Positions 24,965-33,509 are shown, counted from the first letter of the stretch. The stretch: 64,000 nt of DNA from Streptomyces mayonensis (GCF_018982965.1 NZ_JACBYP010000019.1:1-64000), one strand, 5' to 3'. A program made the numbers and translations. The notes: a model not told the origin generated them from the sequence alone.

Positions 24965-26170
24965 ATGGCAGAGGCAACGGCCCGGTCCCACGGCCCGGAC
25001 ACCGGCACCACGCAGGACGGCGGCGCCCGCGGACCGCTGGACGGACTGCTGGTGGCCGACTTCTCGCGCATCCTCGCCGGCCCGTACGCGACCATGCTGC
25101 TCGCCGACATGGGCGCCGAAGTGATCAAGGTGGAGAGCCCCGGGGGCGACGACACCCGCACCTGGCTCCCGCCGACGCGCGACGGAGTCTCCACGTACTA
25201 CCTGGCGGTCAACCGCAACAAGCGTTCGCTGTCGCTCGACCTCAAGGACGACACCGACGCCGGACTGGCCCGTGAACTGGCCGCCCGCGCCGACGTCGTG
25301 ATCGAGAACTTCAAGCCCGGCGGGCTGGCCCGCTTCGGCCTGGACCACGTCGCCGTCCGGCGGTCCAACCCAGGCGTGGTGTACGCCTCGATCAGCGGGT
25401 TCGGATCACAGGCAGACCCGTCCCTTCCCGGCTACGACCTGATGGTCCAGGCCGTCTCCGGGCTGATGAGCCTCACGGGGGACCCGCACGGCCCGCCCTA
25501 CCGGGCCGGCATCTCGGTCTTCGACGTGATGACGGGGATGCACGCCGCCATCGGCATCCTCGCGGCACTGCACCACCGCGGCCGGACGGGTGAGGGACAG
25601 CACCTCGAGGTCAACCTCCTCTCGTCGGCGCTGTCCGGCCTGGTCAACCACACCAGCGCCTACGTGGCCGGCGGGGGGGTCCCGCACCGGATGGGCAACG
25701 CCCACCCGAGCCTGTTCCCCTACGAGCCGCTGCCCGTCGCCGACGGCGAGCTCGTCGTCATCGCGGGCAATGACGGCCAGTTCGCGAAGTTGTGCGAGGT
25801 ACTCGACCTGCCCGGCCTTGCGGCCGACCCGCGCTTCGCCCGCAACCAGGACCGCACCGCCCATCGCGACGTGCTGCGCCCGCTGCTCGTGGAGCGGCTG
25901 GCGACCCGCACCAAGAAGGATCTCTTTCACCGGCTGCTCGCGGCGGGCGTGCCCTGCGCCCCCATCAACACCGTCGCCGAGGGCGTCGCGTTCGCCGAGG
26001 AGGTGGGGCTCTCCCCGGTGGCCACGACGGGCGAGGGCGACGCGGCGGTGCCGACCGTGCGCCATCCGATCGCCTTCTCGGCGACCCCGCCGCGCCACGA
26101 ACTGCCCCCGCCCGCCCTGGACGCCGACGGCACGGCACTGCGCGCCTGGCTCGCCTGCCCGCGGAACTGA
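24965..26170 (+). CDS. CaiB/BaiF family (class III) CoA-transferase
   Basis: 401 residues. LDGLLVADFSRILAGPYATMLLADMGAEVIKVESPGGDD opens the protein, and the catalytic Asp158 sits in GYDLMVQAVSGLMSLTGDP. It is a distinct paralogue of the enzyme at 4236-5450. Class III transferases activate carboxylates with CoA. It heads an operon with a citryl-CoA-lyase-like protein and an extradiol dioxygenase, so it probably converts a ring-cleavage or side-chain acid into a CoA ester. Confidence 0.88.
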   Translation: MAEATARSHGPDTGTTQDGGARGPLDGLLVADFSRILAGPYATMLLADMGAEVIKVESPGGDDTRTWLPPTRDGVSTYYLAVNRNKRSLSLDLKDDTDAGLARELAARADVVIENFKPGGLARFGLDHVAVRRSNPGVVYASISGFGSQADPSLPGYDLMVQAVSGLMSLTGDPHGPPYRAGISVFDVMTGMHAAIGILAALHHRGRTGEGQHLEVNLLSSALSGLVNHTSAYVAGGGVPHRMGNAHPSLFPYEPLPVADGELVVIAGNDGQFAKLCEVLDLPGLAADPRFARNQDRTAHRDVLRPLLVERLATRTKKDLFHRLLAAGVPCAPINTVAEGVAFAEEVGLSPVATTGEGDAAVPTVRHPIAFSATPPRHELPPPALDADGTALRAWLACPRN

Positions 26171-26220
26171 CCGCGCGGCCGCCCCGCCGGCCCCGGCCGA
26201 CCGCGATCCGTCCCGGCCGC

Positions 26221-26256
26221 CACCGCCACCGCCACCGCCACCGCCACCGCCACCGC
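26221..26256. repeat. Hexanucleotide microsatellite (CACCGC)6
   Basis: Six perfect copies of CACCGC lie in the 176-bp gap between the CoA-transferase and the citryl-CoA-lyase-like gene. It may vary in length by slippage. No gene reads through it. Confidence 0.8.
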
Positions 26257-26346
26257 CCGACGGCGAGTCACCCCGATCCCGTTCCCTGCCGACCGCGAGC
26301 CGCCCCGCCCTCCCGGCGGACCGCCCCCTTTCCGAGGAGCCCCACC

Positions 26347-27168
26347 GTGCAGGAACCCGCGAACGACGGCCCGCCGCGGTACCCGACGTCGCTCGGCACA
26401 TCCGACGCCGACGGCATACGTCTGCTCGGCCACGACCTGGCCGGGGAGCTGATGGGCAAGGTCGGGTTCGGCGAACTGGCCCTGTGGCTCGTCACCCGGC
26501 GCCGTCCGGAACCGGGCGACGTCCGGGTCTTCGAGGCCGTGCTGGTGGCTCTGGCCGACCACGGGTTCACCCCGACCGCGATCGCGACCCGGCTGACCTA
26601 CCTGTCCGCCCCCGACTCCGTGCAGGGTGCCCTCGCCGCCGGACTGCTGGGCGGGGGTTCCCGGTTCCTCGGCGTCACCGAGGACTGCGGTGCCTTCCTG
26701 CACGACATCGTGGCCACACACCCGGAGCGGCTGCCCGACGACGCGGACGAGGCGGGCTGGGACCGGCTGGCCCTCCAGACGGTGCGGGTGGCCCATGCGC
26801 AGCGGCGGCGGGTGCCGGGGCTCGGGCACCCCGTCCACAAGGTGCGGGACCCCCGCACGCCCGTGCTGCTGCAGATCGCCGAGGACAACGGTCGCAAGGG
26901 CCCGCACCTGCGCCTCTTCGAAGCCGTCGGCAGAGTGCACCCGCAGGTGCTGGGCCGCACCCTGCCGCTCAACGGCGCGGGCGTGTGCGGCGCGGCCCTG
27001 GCGGACCTGGACCTGCCCGTCGGGCTGCTGCGCGGTTTCGCCCTGCTGGCCCGGACAGCGGGCCTGCTCGGGCACCTCGCGGAGGAACAGCGCGCCCCCG
27101 TGGGCATGGACGTCTACCTCTCCGTCGACCGCAACGCCCGGTATGTCGACCCGTCCGGGAACGGCTGA
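26347..27168 (+). CDS. Citryl-CoA lyase-like protein (citrate synthase superfamily, short form)
   Basis: 273 residues, much shorter than citrate synthase (about 430). VPGLGHPVHKVRDPRTPVLLQIAEDNG holds the conserved His of the superfamily and PVGMDVYLSVDRNARYVDPSG resembles the C-terminal active-site segment. Such short forms are annotated as citryl-CoA lyase and cleave or make a beta-hydroxy-acyl-CoA. The GTG start has GAGGAG 8 bases upstream. Beside a CoA-transferase it would complete a two-step activation and C-C cleavage. The true substrate is unknown. Confidence 0.78.
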   Translation: MQEPANDGPPRYPTSLGTSDADGIRLLGHDLAGELMGKVGFGELALWLVTRRRPEPGDVRVFEAVLVALADHGFTPTAIATRLTYLSAPDSVQGALAAGLLGGGSRFLGVTEDCGAFLHDIVATHPERLPDDADEAGWDRLALQTVRVAHAQRRRVPGLGHPVHKVRDPRTPVLLQIAEDNGRKGPHLRLFEAVGRVHPQVLGRTLPLNGAGVCGAALADLDLPVGLLRGFALLARTAGLLGHLAEEQRAPVGMDVYLSVDRNARYVDPSGNG

Positions 27169-27310
27169 CCGCGGTCGCCCGCCTGCACCTCACCCGGCAG
27201 GACCGCCACCCCCGCCCGTACCCGCGGCCCGCGGCCCGCGACTCGCGCCCCGCGCGCACCATCCCGATCCGTGCATCCGACGAGCCCCTGCATCCGACGA
27301 GGGAAACACC

Positions 27311-28174
27311 ATGGCAGAGCTGGTGGCGGTCATCGCCTCGACCCATCACCCCTTCTACTACCGGGCGAGCACGGCCACCGGCGAGGACCGGCCCCCGTTC
27401 GCCGACGCCTGGGTGGCCGAGATCGAGCAGTTCCGCGAGACCCTGACCCGGGCCCGCCCGGACGTCCTGGTGATGGTCGGCTCCGACCACTTCCACCAGC
27501 TGTGGCTGGACAACATGCCCCAGTTCCTGGTCGGGAAGGCCCCGTTCTACGACGCCAACTTCTACAACGAGGAACGCGAGTTCGGCCTGCCCCGCATGCT
27601 GCTCACCGGGCACGAGGAGCTCTCCGCCCACGTGCTGCGCCAGGGGCTGGACGCCGGCTTCGACCTGGCCTTCAGCAACGAGCTGCGGATCGACCACTCG
27701 ATCACGTGTCCGATCATCACGCTGCGGCCCGAGGCCGACCTGCCGATCGTGCCGGTGTACACCAACATCTTCGCTCCCCCGCTGCCGCGTCCCCGGCGAT
27801 TCGTCCAACTGGGCCGTGCCATTCGGGAGATGGTCGAGAGCTGGCCGTCCGACCAGCGCGTCGCGGTCATCGGCACCGGTCACCTCTCCCTCGAACTGGG
27901 CGGGCCCCGGCAGTTCGGGGACCACGGTCCCGACCCCGAGTTCGACCGCAGGGCCGTCGAGTGGATCGCGAACGGCGACATCGAGGGCTGCCTGGCCGAG
28001 GTCACGCTCGACAGCCTGCACCGACCGGGCAACGCCACTCACGGCTTCATGGACTTCATGCTGATGATGGGCGTCGCGGGCGAGGGTGCCCGGGCCGACC
28101 ACGTCGGCACGCTCGACCTGTTCCACACCATGGAGGCCTATTTCACCTGGTATCCGAAGGGAGCCGGCGCATGA
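27311..28174 (+). CDS. Class III extradiol dioxygenase, catalytic (LigB-type) subunit
   Basis: 287 residues. The iron/acid-base histidines of LigB are apparent: STHHPF (His12, His13) and GSDHFHQLW (His60, His62). Later SITCPIITLR, VIGTGHLSLEL and THGFMDFMLMMG follow family order. The enzyme opens catecholic rings next to the hydroxyls using Fe(II) and O2. It overlaps a LigA-like gene by 4 bp. The upstream CoA genes are unusual partners for LigAB, whose known pathway (protocatechuate 4,5-cleavage) uses no CoA esters. Confidence 0.88.
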   Translation: MAELVAVIASTHHPFYYRASTATGEDRPPFADAWVAEIEQFRETLTRARPDVLVMVGSDHFHQLWLDNMPQFLVGKAPFYDANFYNEEREFGLPRMLLTGHEELSAHVLRQGLDAGFDLAFSNELRIDHSITCPIITLRPEADLPIVPVYTNIFAPPLPRPRRFVQLGRAIREMVESWPSDQRVAVIGTGHLSLELGGPRQFGDHGPDPEFDRRAVEWIANGDIEGCLAEVTLDSLHRPGNATHGFMDFMLMMGVAGEGARADHVGTLDLFHTMEAYFTWYPKGAGA

Positions 28175-28530
28175 GCAAGTACCTGGTGAACAAGTTCCTG
28201 TACACCGTGGACCGCGATCCGGAGCTGGTGGAGCGCTACCGCGAGGACCCGCGCGCCACCGTCGCCTGGTGGGAGGCGAGCCTGGCGGGTGTCCTCCTGG
28301 GCTGCGCCGGCGGGGAGGACTCCACCTGGACCCGGTTCGAGGACGCCGAACGCGAGGCCCTCGCGACCCACGACCACCCGGCGCTCTTCGCGCTCGGCGC
28401 CCACCCGTTCCTCACCCTGACACTGTTCATCGCCCTGTTCGAACGCGACCACGAAGGTCTCGGCTACCAGAAGCTGTACGCCGAGCGGCTGGCGCACTTC
28501 GCCCTGCCCTACCCGGACATCGCGACGTGA
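28171..28530 (+). CDS. Extradiol dioxygenase small (LigA-type) subunit
   Basis: 119 residues, the size of protocatechuate 4,5-dioxygenase alpha subunits. The helical pattern NKFLYTVDRDPELVERYREDP and LFALGAHPFLTLTLFIALFER matches LigA, which closes over the LigB active site. It overlaps the LigB gene by 4 bp (ATGA). Together they would form an alpha-beta heterodimer. Gallate, protocatechuate or another trihydroxy or carboxylated ring are possible substrates. Confidence 0.85.
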   Translation: MSKYLVNKFLYTVDRDPELVERYREDPRATVAWWEASLAGVLLGCAGGEDSTWTRFEDAEREALATHDHPALFALGAHPFLTLTLFIALFERDHEGLGYQKLYAERLAHFALPYPDIAT

Positions 28531-28771
28531 ACGCCGGTCTGCTCCTGCTCCGGGGGCCGTGCCACGGGTGCGGACCGCGCGCCGGGCGTGGGCCGGCGCT
28601 CGCCGCGGCCGTCGCACGCCGCCGTCACACGTCGCCGTCGCCGTCGCCGTCCGCGGCGCTCCCCTCCCTGTTGCTGCGCGGGCGGGGCGCGCACCCCGGG
28701 CCGGGGCTCCGCAATCGCCCGAGGGGCAGGACCGAGGGGCCACAGTCCCCTGAAGTCTTCCCTCAAGTCCA

Positions 28772-28800
28772 TTGACCAGGACGGTGTTTCTGCCTAACGT
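28772..28800 (+). promoter_or_regulatory. HrdB-like promoter of the binding-protein gene
   Basis: TTGACC, 17 bases, TAACGT. The predicted start near 28807 leaves about 140 bases of 5' leader. Confidence 0.65.
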
Positions 28801-28815
28801 CCCGTCAAGCGCCAA

Positions 28816-28827
28816 TGAAACCTTTCA
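28816..28827. promoter_or_regulatory. Candidate LacI-type operator
   Basis: TGAAACCTTTCA has arms TGAAA/TTTCA around CC and lies just past the predicted transcription start. It is close to the TGAAACGTTTCA-type sites of LacI regulators. No LacI gene adjoins this cassette. Confidence 0.5.
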
Positions 28828-28948
28828 CAGCCCTGGCCCCACGCTCGGGCGGCCCCCTGCGACGTCTGTGCTCCGCAAGACCGCCATGGCTGAAAGCACC
28901 TGGTGAACGGTCTTCGGCCGCCGCACGTCGACTCACCGAAAGAAGCAC

Positions 28949-30028
28949 ATGCACAGAACCCCCTCACGCCGCGCCTCCGTACTCGTCGCAGCCGTGTCCT
29001 CCCTCAGTCTCCTGACCGCCGGCTGCGGAGACGACGACGGCTCCGCGGACGGCGACACGGCGACGAGCGGCAAGAACGCCGAGGCGTCCCCCAACGCGCC
29101 GACCCGCACGGGCATGACCATCGGCTTCCTGCCCAAGCAGGTCAACACGCCGTACTTCGACGTGGCCGACGCCGGCGGGGAGCGCGCGGTCAAGGCCCTG
29201 GGCTCGACCTTCAAGGAAGTGGGCACCGAGGAGAGCCCGGACGCCGCCGACCAGGTGACGTACATCAACCAGCTCACCGAGCAGAAGGTCGACGCGATCG
29301 CCGTCTCGGCGCTGGACCCCAACGCGCTGTGCGACTCCCTCAAGAAGGCCATGGACGCGGGGATCAAGGTCGTCACCTACGACTCCGACACCAAGCCGGA
29401 GTGCCGCTACGCGTTCGTCTCCCCGGCGAGCTCCGAGGACATCGCCGTGCGGCAGCTGGAACTTCTCGGCGAGCAGACCGGCTACCAGGGCGACATCGCG
29501 ATCCTCTCGGCCGGAGAGACGGCCACGAACCAGAACGCCTGGATCGCCAGCATCAAGAAGGAACTCCAGGACGCGCGGTACAAGGACATGCGGCTCGTCG
29601 ACGTCGTCTACGGCGACGACGAGCCGGAGAAGTCCTACGAGAAGGCCGAGGAGCTGCTCGACAAGTACCCGAACCTGAAGGGCATCATCTCCCCCACCAC
29701 CAACGGCATCAAGGCAGCCGCGAAGTACCTGTCGCAGTCGGAGTCCAAGGGCGACGTGAAGCTGACCGGTCTCGGCGCCCCCAACGACATGCGCCCGTAC
29801 ATCAAGGACGGCACGGTGGACGCGTTCGTGCTGTGGGACCCGTCCAGGCTCGGGGAGCTGGCCGGGCACGCCGCCGTCGCTCTCGCCTCCGCGCAGGTCA
29901 CCGGCCGCGAGGGGCAGATGTTCCTGGCGGGTGACATGGGCTGGTTCCAGCTCAGCCAGGACGGTGTCATCACGCTGGGCGAGCCGACGGTCTTCAACGC
30001 CGACAACATCGACAAGTACGACTTCTGA
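28949..30028 (+). CDS. Sugar ABC transporter substrate-binding lipoprotein, RhaS-like
   Basis: 359 residues. A lipoprotein signal ends LLTAGC (Cys about 27). The mature part is a periplasmic-binding-protein family I fold: IGFLPKQVNTPYFDVADAGGERAVKALG, VDAIAVSALDPNALCDSLKKAMDAGIKVVTYDSD and IISPTTNGIKAAAKYL are close to rhamnose-binding (RhaS) and AI-2-binding (LsrB) proteins. The usual ATPase and permease genes are absent. It has its own promoter and operator-like site. It may donate its sugar to a transporter encoded elsewhere or be a relic of a lost operon. Confidence 0.87.
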   Translation: MHRTPSRRASVLVAAVSSLSLLTAGCGDDDGSADGDTATSGKNAEASPNAPTRTGMTIGFLPKQVNTPYFDVADAGGERAVKALGSTFKEVGTEESPDAADQVTYINQLTEQKVDAIAVSALDPNALCDSLKKAMDAGIKVVTYDSDTKPECRYAFVSPASSEDIAVRQLELLGEQTGYQGDIAILSAGETATNQNAWIASIKKELQDARYKDMRLVDVVYGDDEPEKSYEKAEELLDKYPNLKGIISPTTNGIKAAAKYLSQSESKGDVKLTGLGAPNDMRPYIKDGTVDAFVLWDPSRLGELAGHAAVALASAQVTGREGQMFLAGDMGWFQLSQDGVITLGEPTVFNADNIDKYDF

Positions 30029-30058
30029 GCGGCGTCCGCACTCGTCCCGGTCCCCGCG

Positions 30059-30121
30059 GGAGACGTCCGGTGTCCTCGTGCCGGCGGCAGACCCCGGCCG
30101 CCGCACTCACCGGACGTCTCC
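30059..30121. terminator. Convergent terminator after the RhaS-like gene
   Basis: The 14-bp perfect arms GGAGACGTCCGGTG and CACCGGACGTCTCC are separated by a GC-rich 35-base region with inner pairing. The right arm overlaps the last codons of the facing MASE1 gene. Confidence 0.65.
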
Positions 30122-31162
30122 GCCGGACGCCCCCGGGCCGCCCGGCCCTCCGGCGTTGCCGCCCGGTCCCCCGGCGTTCAGGTGCTGCAGTGCCTCGACC
30201 AGCTCCTGGCAGGCCCGTTCCACCGACCGCCGGGTGTGGAGCTGCTCGCTGATCACCGCGGACAGCAGCAGCGCGGTCAGCCCGAGGGTCCCGTTGAACG
30301 CCTGGAGCTTCATCAACGTCTCGATCTCGGTCAGCCTCCCGAAGGACCCGGCCTCCTGCCCCGCCGCGACGGTCGCCAGCACGGAGGCGAAGAGGGCACA
30401 CGACATGCCGCCCGCGAGCTGGAAGCGCAGCACGGACCAGATCAGCAGCGGGTACACCAGGAAGAACACGCTGACCGGGCTGTACGTGATCAGCGGCACC
30501 AGGACGCACACGACGACGGCGAGCACCAGCGCCTCGGCCCAGCGCAGCGACAGCGGCGGCAGACGGGCGTGGTGGAGCAGGAGCAGCAGCGGGGTGACGA
30601 GGACGACGCCCATGGCGTCACCGACCCACCAGGCCAGCCAGACGACCCCGAGGTGGTCCGTCGGGAGCTTGTCGGACCACAGCAGCATGCCGACGCCCGT
30701 TCCCGAGCTGACCAGCATGGCGGTCAGCGCCCCGAGGAAGACCAGCGCCAGTCCGTCGCGCAGCCTGCTCAGGCTCAGGCGGAACCCGGCCGTGCGCAGC
30801 AGCAGGTGGGCGACGACCGGGCCGGCGGTGTTGCCCGCCACGATCCCGACGGCCTCGGCCCCGGGGCTGCCCAGCCAGAGGACGACCAGCAGCACGCCGA
30901 GGGCGATGCCCGGCACGCACCAGGGCCCGAACAGCAGCAGGCCTGCCACGGCGACGCCGCTGGCCGGCCAGATGGGGGTGACGACCGCGCCGTCGGCGCC
31001 GAGCTGCTGCGACAGCCCGAGCCGCCCCGCCGCGTAGTAGCAGCCGGCGAGCAGCAGCGTTCCGCAGGCGAGGAGGACCGGTCGCGGCCATGCCCGGACA
31101 CCCAGCACAGGAGCCATCAGACACCGGTGCCGCCGCTGCTGCGAGACGAGGGGGCACGGCAA
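30107..31162 (-). CDS. MASE1-domain membrane protein
   Basis: About 351 residues with eight or more hydrophobic helices. IWPASGVAVAGLLLFGPWCVPGIALG and NTAGPVVAHLLLRTAGFRLSLSRLRD match the MASE1 sensory domain. A short helical tail (about 300-335) follows and ends in a Gly/Pro-rich run. No GGDEF, kinase or phosphatase domain is attached; the PP2C phosphatase encoded 6 bp upstream may be its output partner. The start is uncertain (31162, or 31117 at MAPVLGVRAW). Confidence 0.78.
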   Translation of the reverse strand: MPCPLVSQQRRHRCLMAPVLGVRAWPRPVLLACGTLLLAGCYYAAGRLGLSQQLGADGAVVTPIWPASGVAVAGLLLFGPWCVPGIALGVLLVVLWLGSPGAEAVGIVAGNTAGPVVAHLLLRTAGFRLSLSRLRDGLALVFLGALTAMLVSSGTGVGMLLWSDKLPTDHLGVVWLAWWVGDAMGVVLVTPLLLLLHHARLPPLSLRWAEALVLAVVVCVLVPLITYSPVSVFFLVYPLLIWSVLRFQLAGGMSCALFASVLATVAAGQEAGSFGRLTEIETLMKLQAFNGTLGLTALLLSAVISEQLHTRRSVERACQELVEALQHLNAGGPGGNAGGPGGPGASGGDVR

Positions 31163-31168
31163 GGGGCC

Positions 31169-31999
31169 CTACGGCGTAACGGAGCGCCCGTCGTGGCCGA
31201 CGACGAGCACGGCCGCGTCGTCCTCGTGTCCGATCAGCTCGGCGTTCCTGAGTACGGCGGCGGCCAGCGAGTGTGCCTCCATGCCGGTGACGGCGGCGAG
31301 GCCCGCCAGCCGCACCACTCGTTCGAGTCCGTCGTCGAGACTCAGCGAGGGCCCCTCGACCACGCCGTCGGTGACCAGGACGAACACCCCACCGGTGGCA
31401 AGCCGGTAGCGCGTCACCGGGTACTCGCTCCCCTCCAGGACGCCGAGGGGCGGTCCGCCCTCGTCCCGGCAGACCTCCGCCCTGCCGTCCGCCGTGGCCC
31501 GGACGCAGGGGACGTGGCCGGCCCGTGCGCTCTCCAGCAGGCCGGTGGCCGGGTCGTAGCGCAGGAAGGTGCAGGTGGCGAAGAGATCCTTGTTGAGGGA
31601 GATCACCAGTTCGTTGGTGCAGGCGAGCAGGGAGCCCGGTTCGCTCGTCACGGACGCGAGCGCCCGCAGGCCCACGCGGACCTGACCCATGAACGCCGCC
31701 GCGTCGACGGCGTGTCCCTGGACGTCCCCGACGGAGAGGCCGATGCGGCCGTCGGGAAGGGTGAAGGCGTCGTACCAGTCGCCGCCGACGTTCAGTCCGG
31801 CGTACGCGGGCGAGTAGCAGGCGGCCAGGTGGATGCCGGGGACCATGGGCAGGTCCGCGGGGAGCATGTCGCGCTGGAGGGCGATCGCCAGCTCCACCTG
31901 GGAGCGCCGCAGTTCGGCCAGCTCCCGTGTCTGGGTGGTCAGCGAGGCCAGCCGGGCCAGCAGCGCTTCGCCGTCGGGTGCGGGACTCTTGCGGAACAT
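31169..31999 (-). CDS. PP2C-type (SpoIIE/RsbU-like) serine phosphatase
   Basis: 276 residues. A short helical lead (ELAELRRSQVELAIALQRDMLP) joins the SpoIIE domain with AGLNVGGDWYDAFTLPDGRIGLSVGDVQGHAVDAAAFM, including the metal-binding DWYDA and GDVQGHG-like motifs (here GHAVDAA), and HEDDAAVLVV at the end. Such phosphatases usually reactivate anti-anti-sigma factors. ATG 31999 has GGGAG 7 bases upstream. No HAMP, PAS or GAF sensor is fused, so the MASE1 protein encoded next may supply input. Confidence 0.88.
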   Translation of the reverse strand: MFRKSPAPDGEALLARLASLTTQTRELAELRRSQVELAIALQRDMLPADLPMVPGIHLAACYSPAYAGLNVGGDWYDAFTLPDGRIGLSVGDVQGHAVDAAAFMGQVRVGLRALASVTSEPGSLLACTNELVISLNKDLFATCTFLRYDPATGLLESARAGHVPCVRATADGRAEVCRDEGGPPLGVLEGSEYPVTRYRLATGGVFVLVTDGVVEGPSLSLDDGLERVVRLAGLAAVTGMEAHSLAAAVLRNAELIGHEDDAAVLVVGHDGRSVTP

Positions 32000-32481
32000 C
32001 GACCACTCCCGGTCCGGGCCGCCCCCGGAATCCCGTCGGGATCCGTCGGCCCCGGACAGTGCAAGTCTGTCACCCGGCTCGCGGGCGGGCACGTCGGGGC
32101 GGCGCCGTCCGGGCGGCAGGGAGACGGGCCCCACGCCATGGGGACGTGTGTCCCTGGGGCTTCCCGGGTCCTTGGGCTCTCCCTGGTCCCGGGGCGCTCC
32201 CGGTCCCTGGGGCCCTCCCTGGTTCCCGGGGTCCTCCCCGGCCCCCGAGTGTTCCAGGTCCCCGTGCCTCCGTGGCACGTCCCGTGGTGCACCCCCGCGG
32301 CGTGCCTCCCCCGGCTCCCGTGGCTCCCCCGGCTCCCGCAGCTCCCGTGGCCCCCGCAGGAGGTACGCCGCGGCTCCGGCAGGGGCATCTCCGTGGGTGC
32401 CGCGGCGCGCTGCCCGCACGAGCGCGCCGGGTGTGCTTCCCACCACGCCCGTACCCACGGCGCGTTCCGTACCCTTGCCGC
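32000..32481. other. Divergent intergenic region with low-complexity repeats
   Basis: This lies between the phosphatase and sirtuin genes. From about 32110 to 32370 the DNA is a degenerate purine/pyrimidine-skewed repeat of CCCGGG(T/G)-, CTCCCGG- and CCCGTGG-type units. It is open in several frames and reads as Gly-Pro-rich protein on the plus strand. No ribosome site or family similarity supports a gene. Confidence 0.5.
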
Positions 32482-33381
32482 ATGCGCATGCGGCCGACTC
32501 TGAGCTGGACCCCGGACGCCGACCTGCCGCCGGGCACCACCGACCTGGCTCCGGTCGCCGACGCCCTGCGCGCCGGACGGGTCCTGGTGCTCAGCGGCGC
32601 GGGCATCTCCACCGAGTCGGGCATCCCGGACTACCGGGGCGAGGGCGGGAGCCTGAGCAGGCACACGCCGATGACCTACCAGGACTTCACCGGCAGTCCC
32701 CGGGCACGGCGCAGGTACTGGGCCCGCAGCCACCTCGGCTGGCGCACCTTCGGCGGTGCCCGCCCCAACGCGGGGCACCGGTCCGTGGCGGCGTTCGGAC
32801 GCCGCGGCCTGCTCACGGGTGTGATCACCCAGAACGTGGACGGACTGCACCAGGCGGCCGGCAGCGAGGACGCCGTGGAGCTGCACGGCAGCCTGTCGCG
32901 GGTCGTCTGCCTGTCCTGCGGGGCGTTCAGTCCGCGCCGCGAACTCGCGCTGCGCCTGGAGGAGGCCAACGCCGGGTTCTCGCCGGTGGCGGCCGGGATC
33001 AACCCGGACGGCGACGCCGACCTCAGTGACGAGCAGGTCGGCGACTTCCGCGTGGTGCCCTGCGCGGTCTGCGGCGGCGTCCTCAAGCCGGACGTGGTGT
33101 TCTTCGGCGAGGCGGTGCCGCCGCCGCGTGTCGAGCACTGCCGCGCGCTGGTCCGCGAAGCGGCCTCGGTGCTGGTCCTCGGGTCCTCGCTGACGGTGAT
33201 GTCCGGGCTGCGCTTCGTGCGGCAGGCGGCCCGGGAGGGGAAGCCGGTGCTGATCGTCAACCGGGACCCGACCCGCGGCGACCGGGAGGCCCTCGTACGG
33301 GTCGCCCTCCCGCTCGGCGCTGCCCTGACCACACTGGCCGGCCGGCTGGGCGTGCCCGTGCAGGACGCCGCGCCGGCCTGA
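32482..33381 (+). CDS. Sirtuin (Sir2) NAD-dependent protein deacylase
   Basis: 299 residues. VLSGAGISTESGIPDYRG (about 36-53) binds NAD, TQNVDGLHQAAG and the catalytic His in VELHGS (about 134) follow, and two zinc pairs, CLSCG and CAVCG, frame the small domain. LGSSLTVMSG is the distal NAD loop. It removes acyl groups from lysines. ATG 32482 is used; another ATG lies two codons later. It stands alone on the plus strand. Confidence 0.94.
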   Translation: MRMRPTLSWTPDADLPPGTTDLAPVADALRAGRVLVLSGAGISTESGIPDYRGEGGSLSRHTPMTYQDFTGSPRARRRYWARSHLGWRTFGGARPNAGHRSVAAFGRRGLLTGVITQNVDGLHQAAGSEDAVELHGSLSRVVCLSCGAFSPRRELALRLEEANAGFSPVAAGINPDGDADLSDEQVGDFRVVPCAVCGGVLKPDVVFFGEAVPPPRVEHCRALVREAASVLVLGSSLTVMSGLRFVRQAAREGKPVLIVNRDPTRGDREALVRVALPLGAALTTLAGRLGVPVQDAAPA

Positions 33382-33455
33382 CGCTACCCCGGCGACGGCC
33401 GGCCCGCCCCGGACGGCCCGGACGGCCCGGACGCGAACTTCCCCGCGCCACCCCC

Positions 33456-33484
33456 TTGACCGCGGTGTCTCCACTCCATACAGT
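33456..33484 (+). promoter_or_regulatory. HrdB-like promoter of the glycan-use operon
   Basis: TTGACC, 17 bases, TACAGT. A start near 33491 places the palindrome at 33510-33524 in the early transcribed region. Confidence 0.7.
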
Positions 33485-33509
33485 CCTCGCACCTCACGAG
33501 GTACATCGA

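Larger units (their letters stand above)
28531..28948 (+). other. Intergenic region with the promoter of the rhamnose-type binding protein
   Basis: The first 230 bases are GC-rich with a short GCCGTC repeat (about 28633-28652) and no credible gene. The last 180 bases are AT-richer and hold a promoter (28772-28800) and an operator-like palindrome (28816-28827). Confidence 0.55.

Noticed and set aside
26221..26256. CACCGC repeats as a CRISPR-like array
   Set aside because: The unit is 6 bp with no spacers; it is a simple microsatellite.
32000..32458. N-terminal extension of the PP2C phosphatase with collagen-like repeats
   Set aside because: The ATG at 31999 has a good GGGAG site and begins the conserved protein; the upstream frame is repetitive and without a ribosome site.
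30182..32503. 773-codon plus-strand open frame across the MASE1 and phosphatase genes
   Set aside because: Gln/Arg-rich shadow frame; the minus-strand SpoIIE and MASE1 motifs are decisive.
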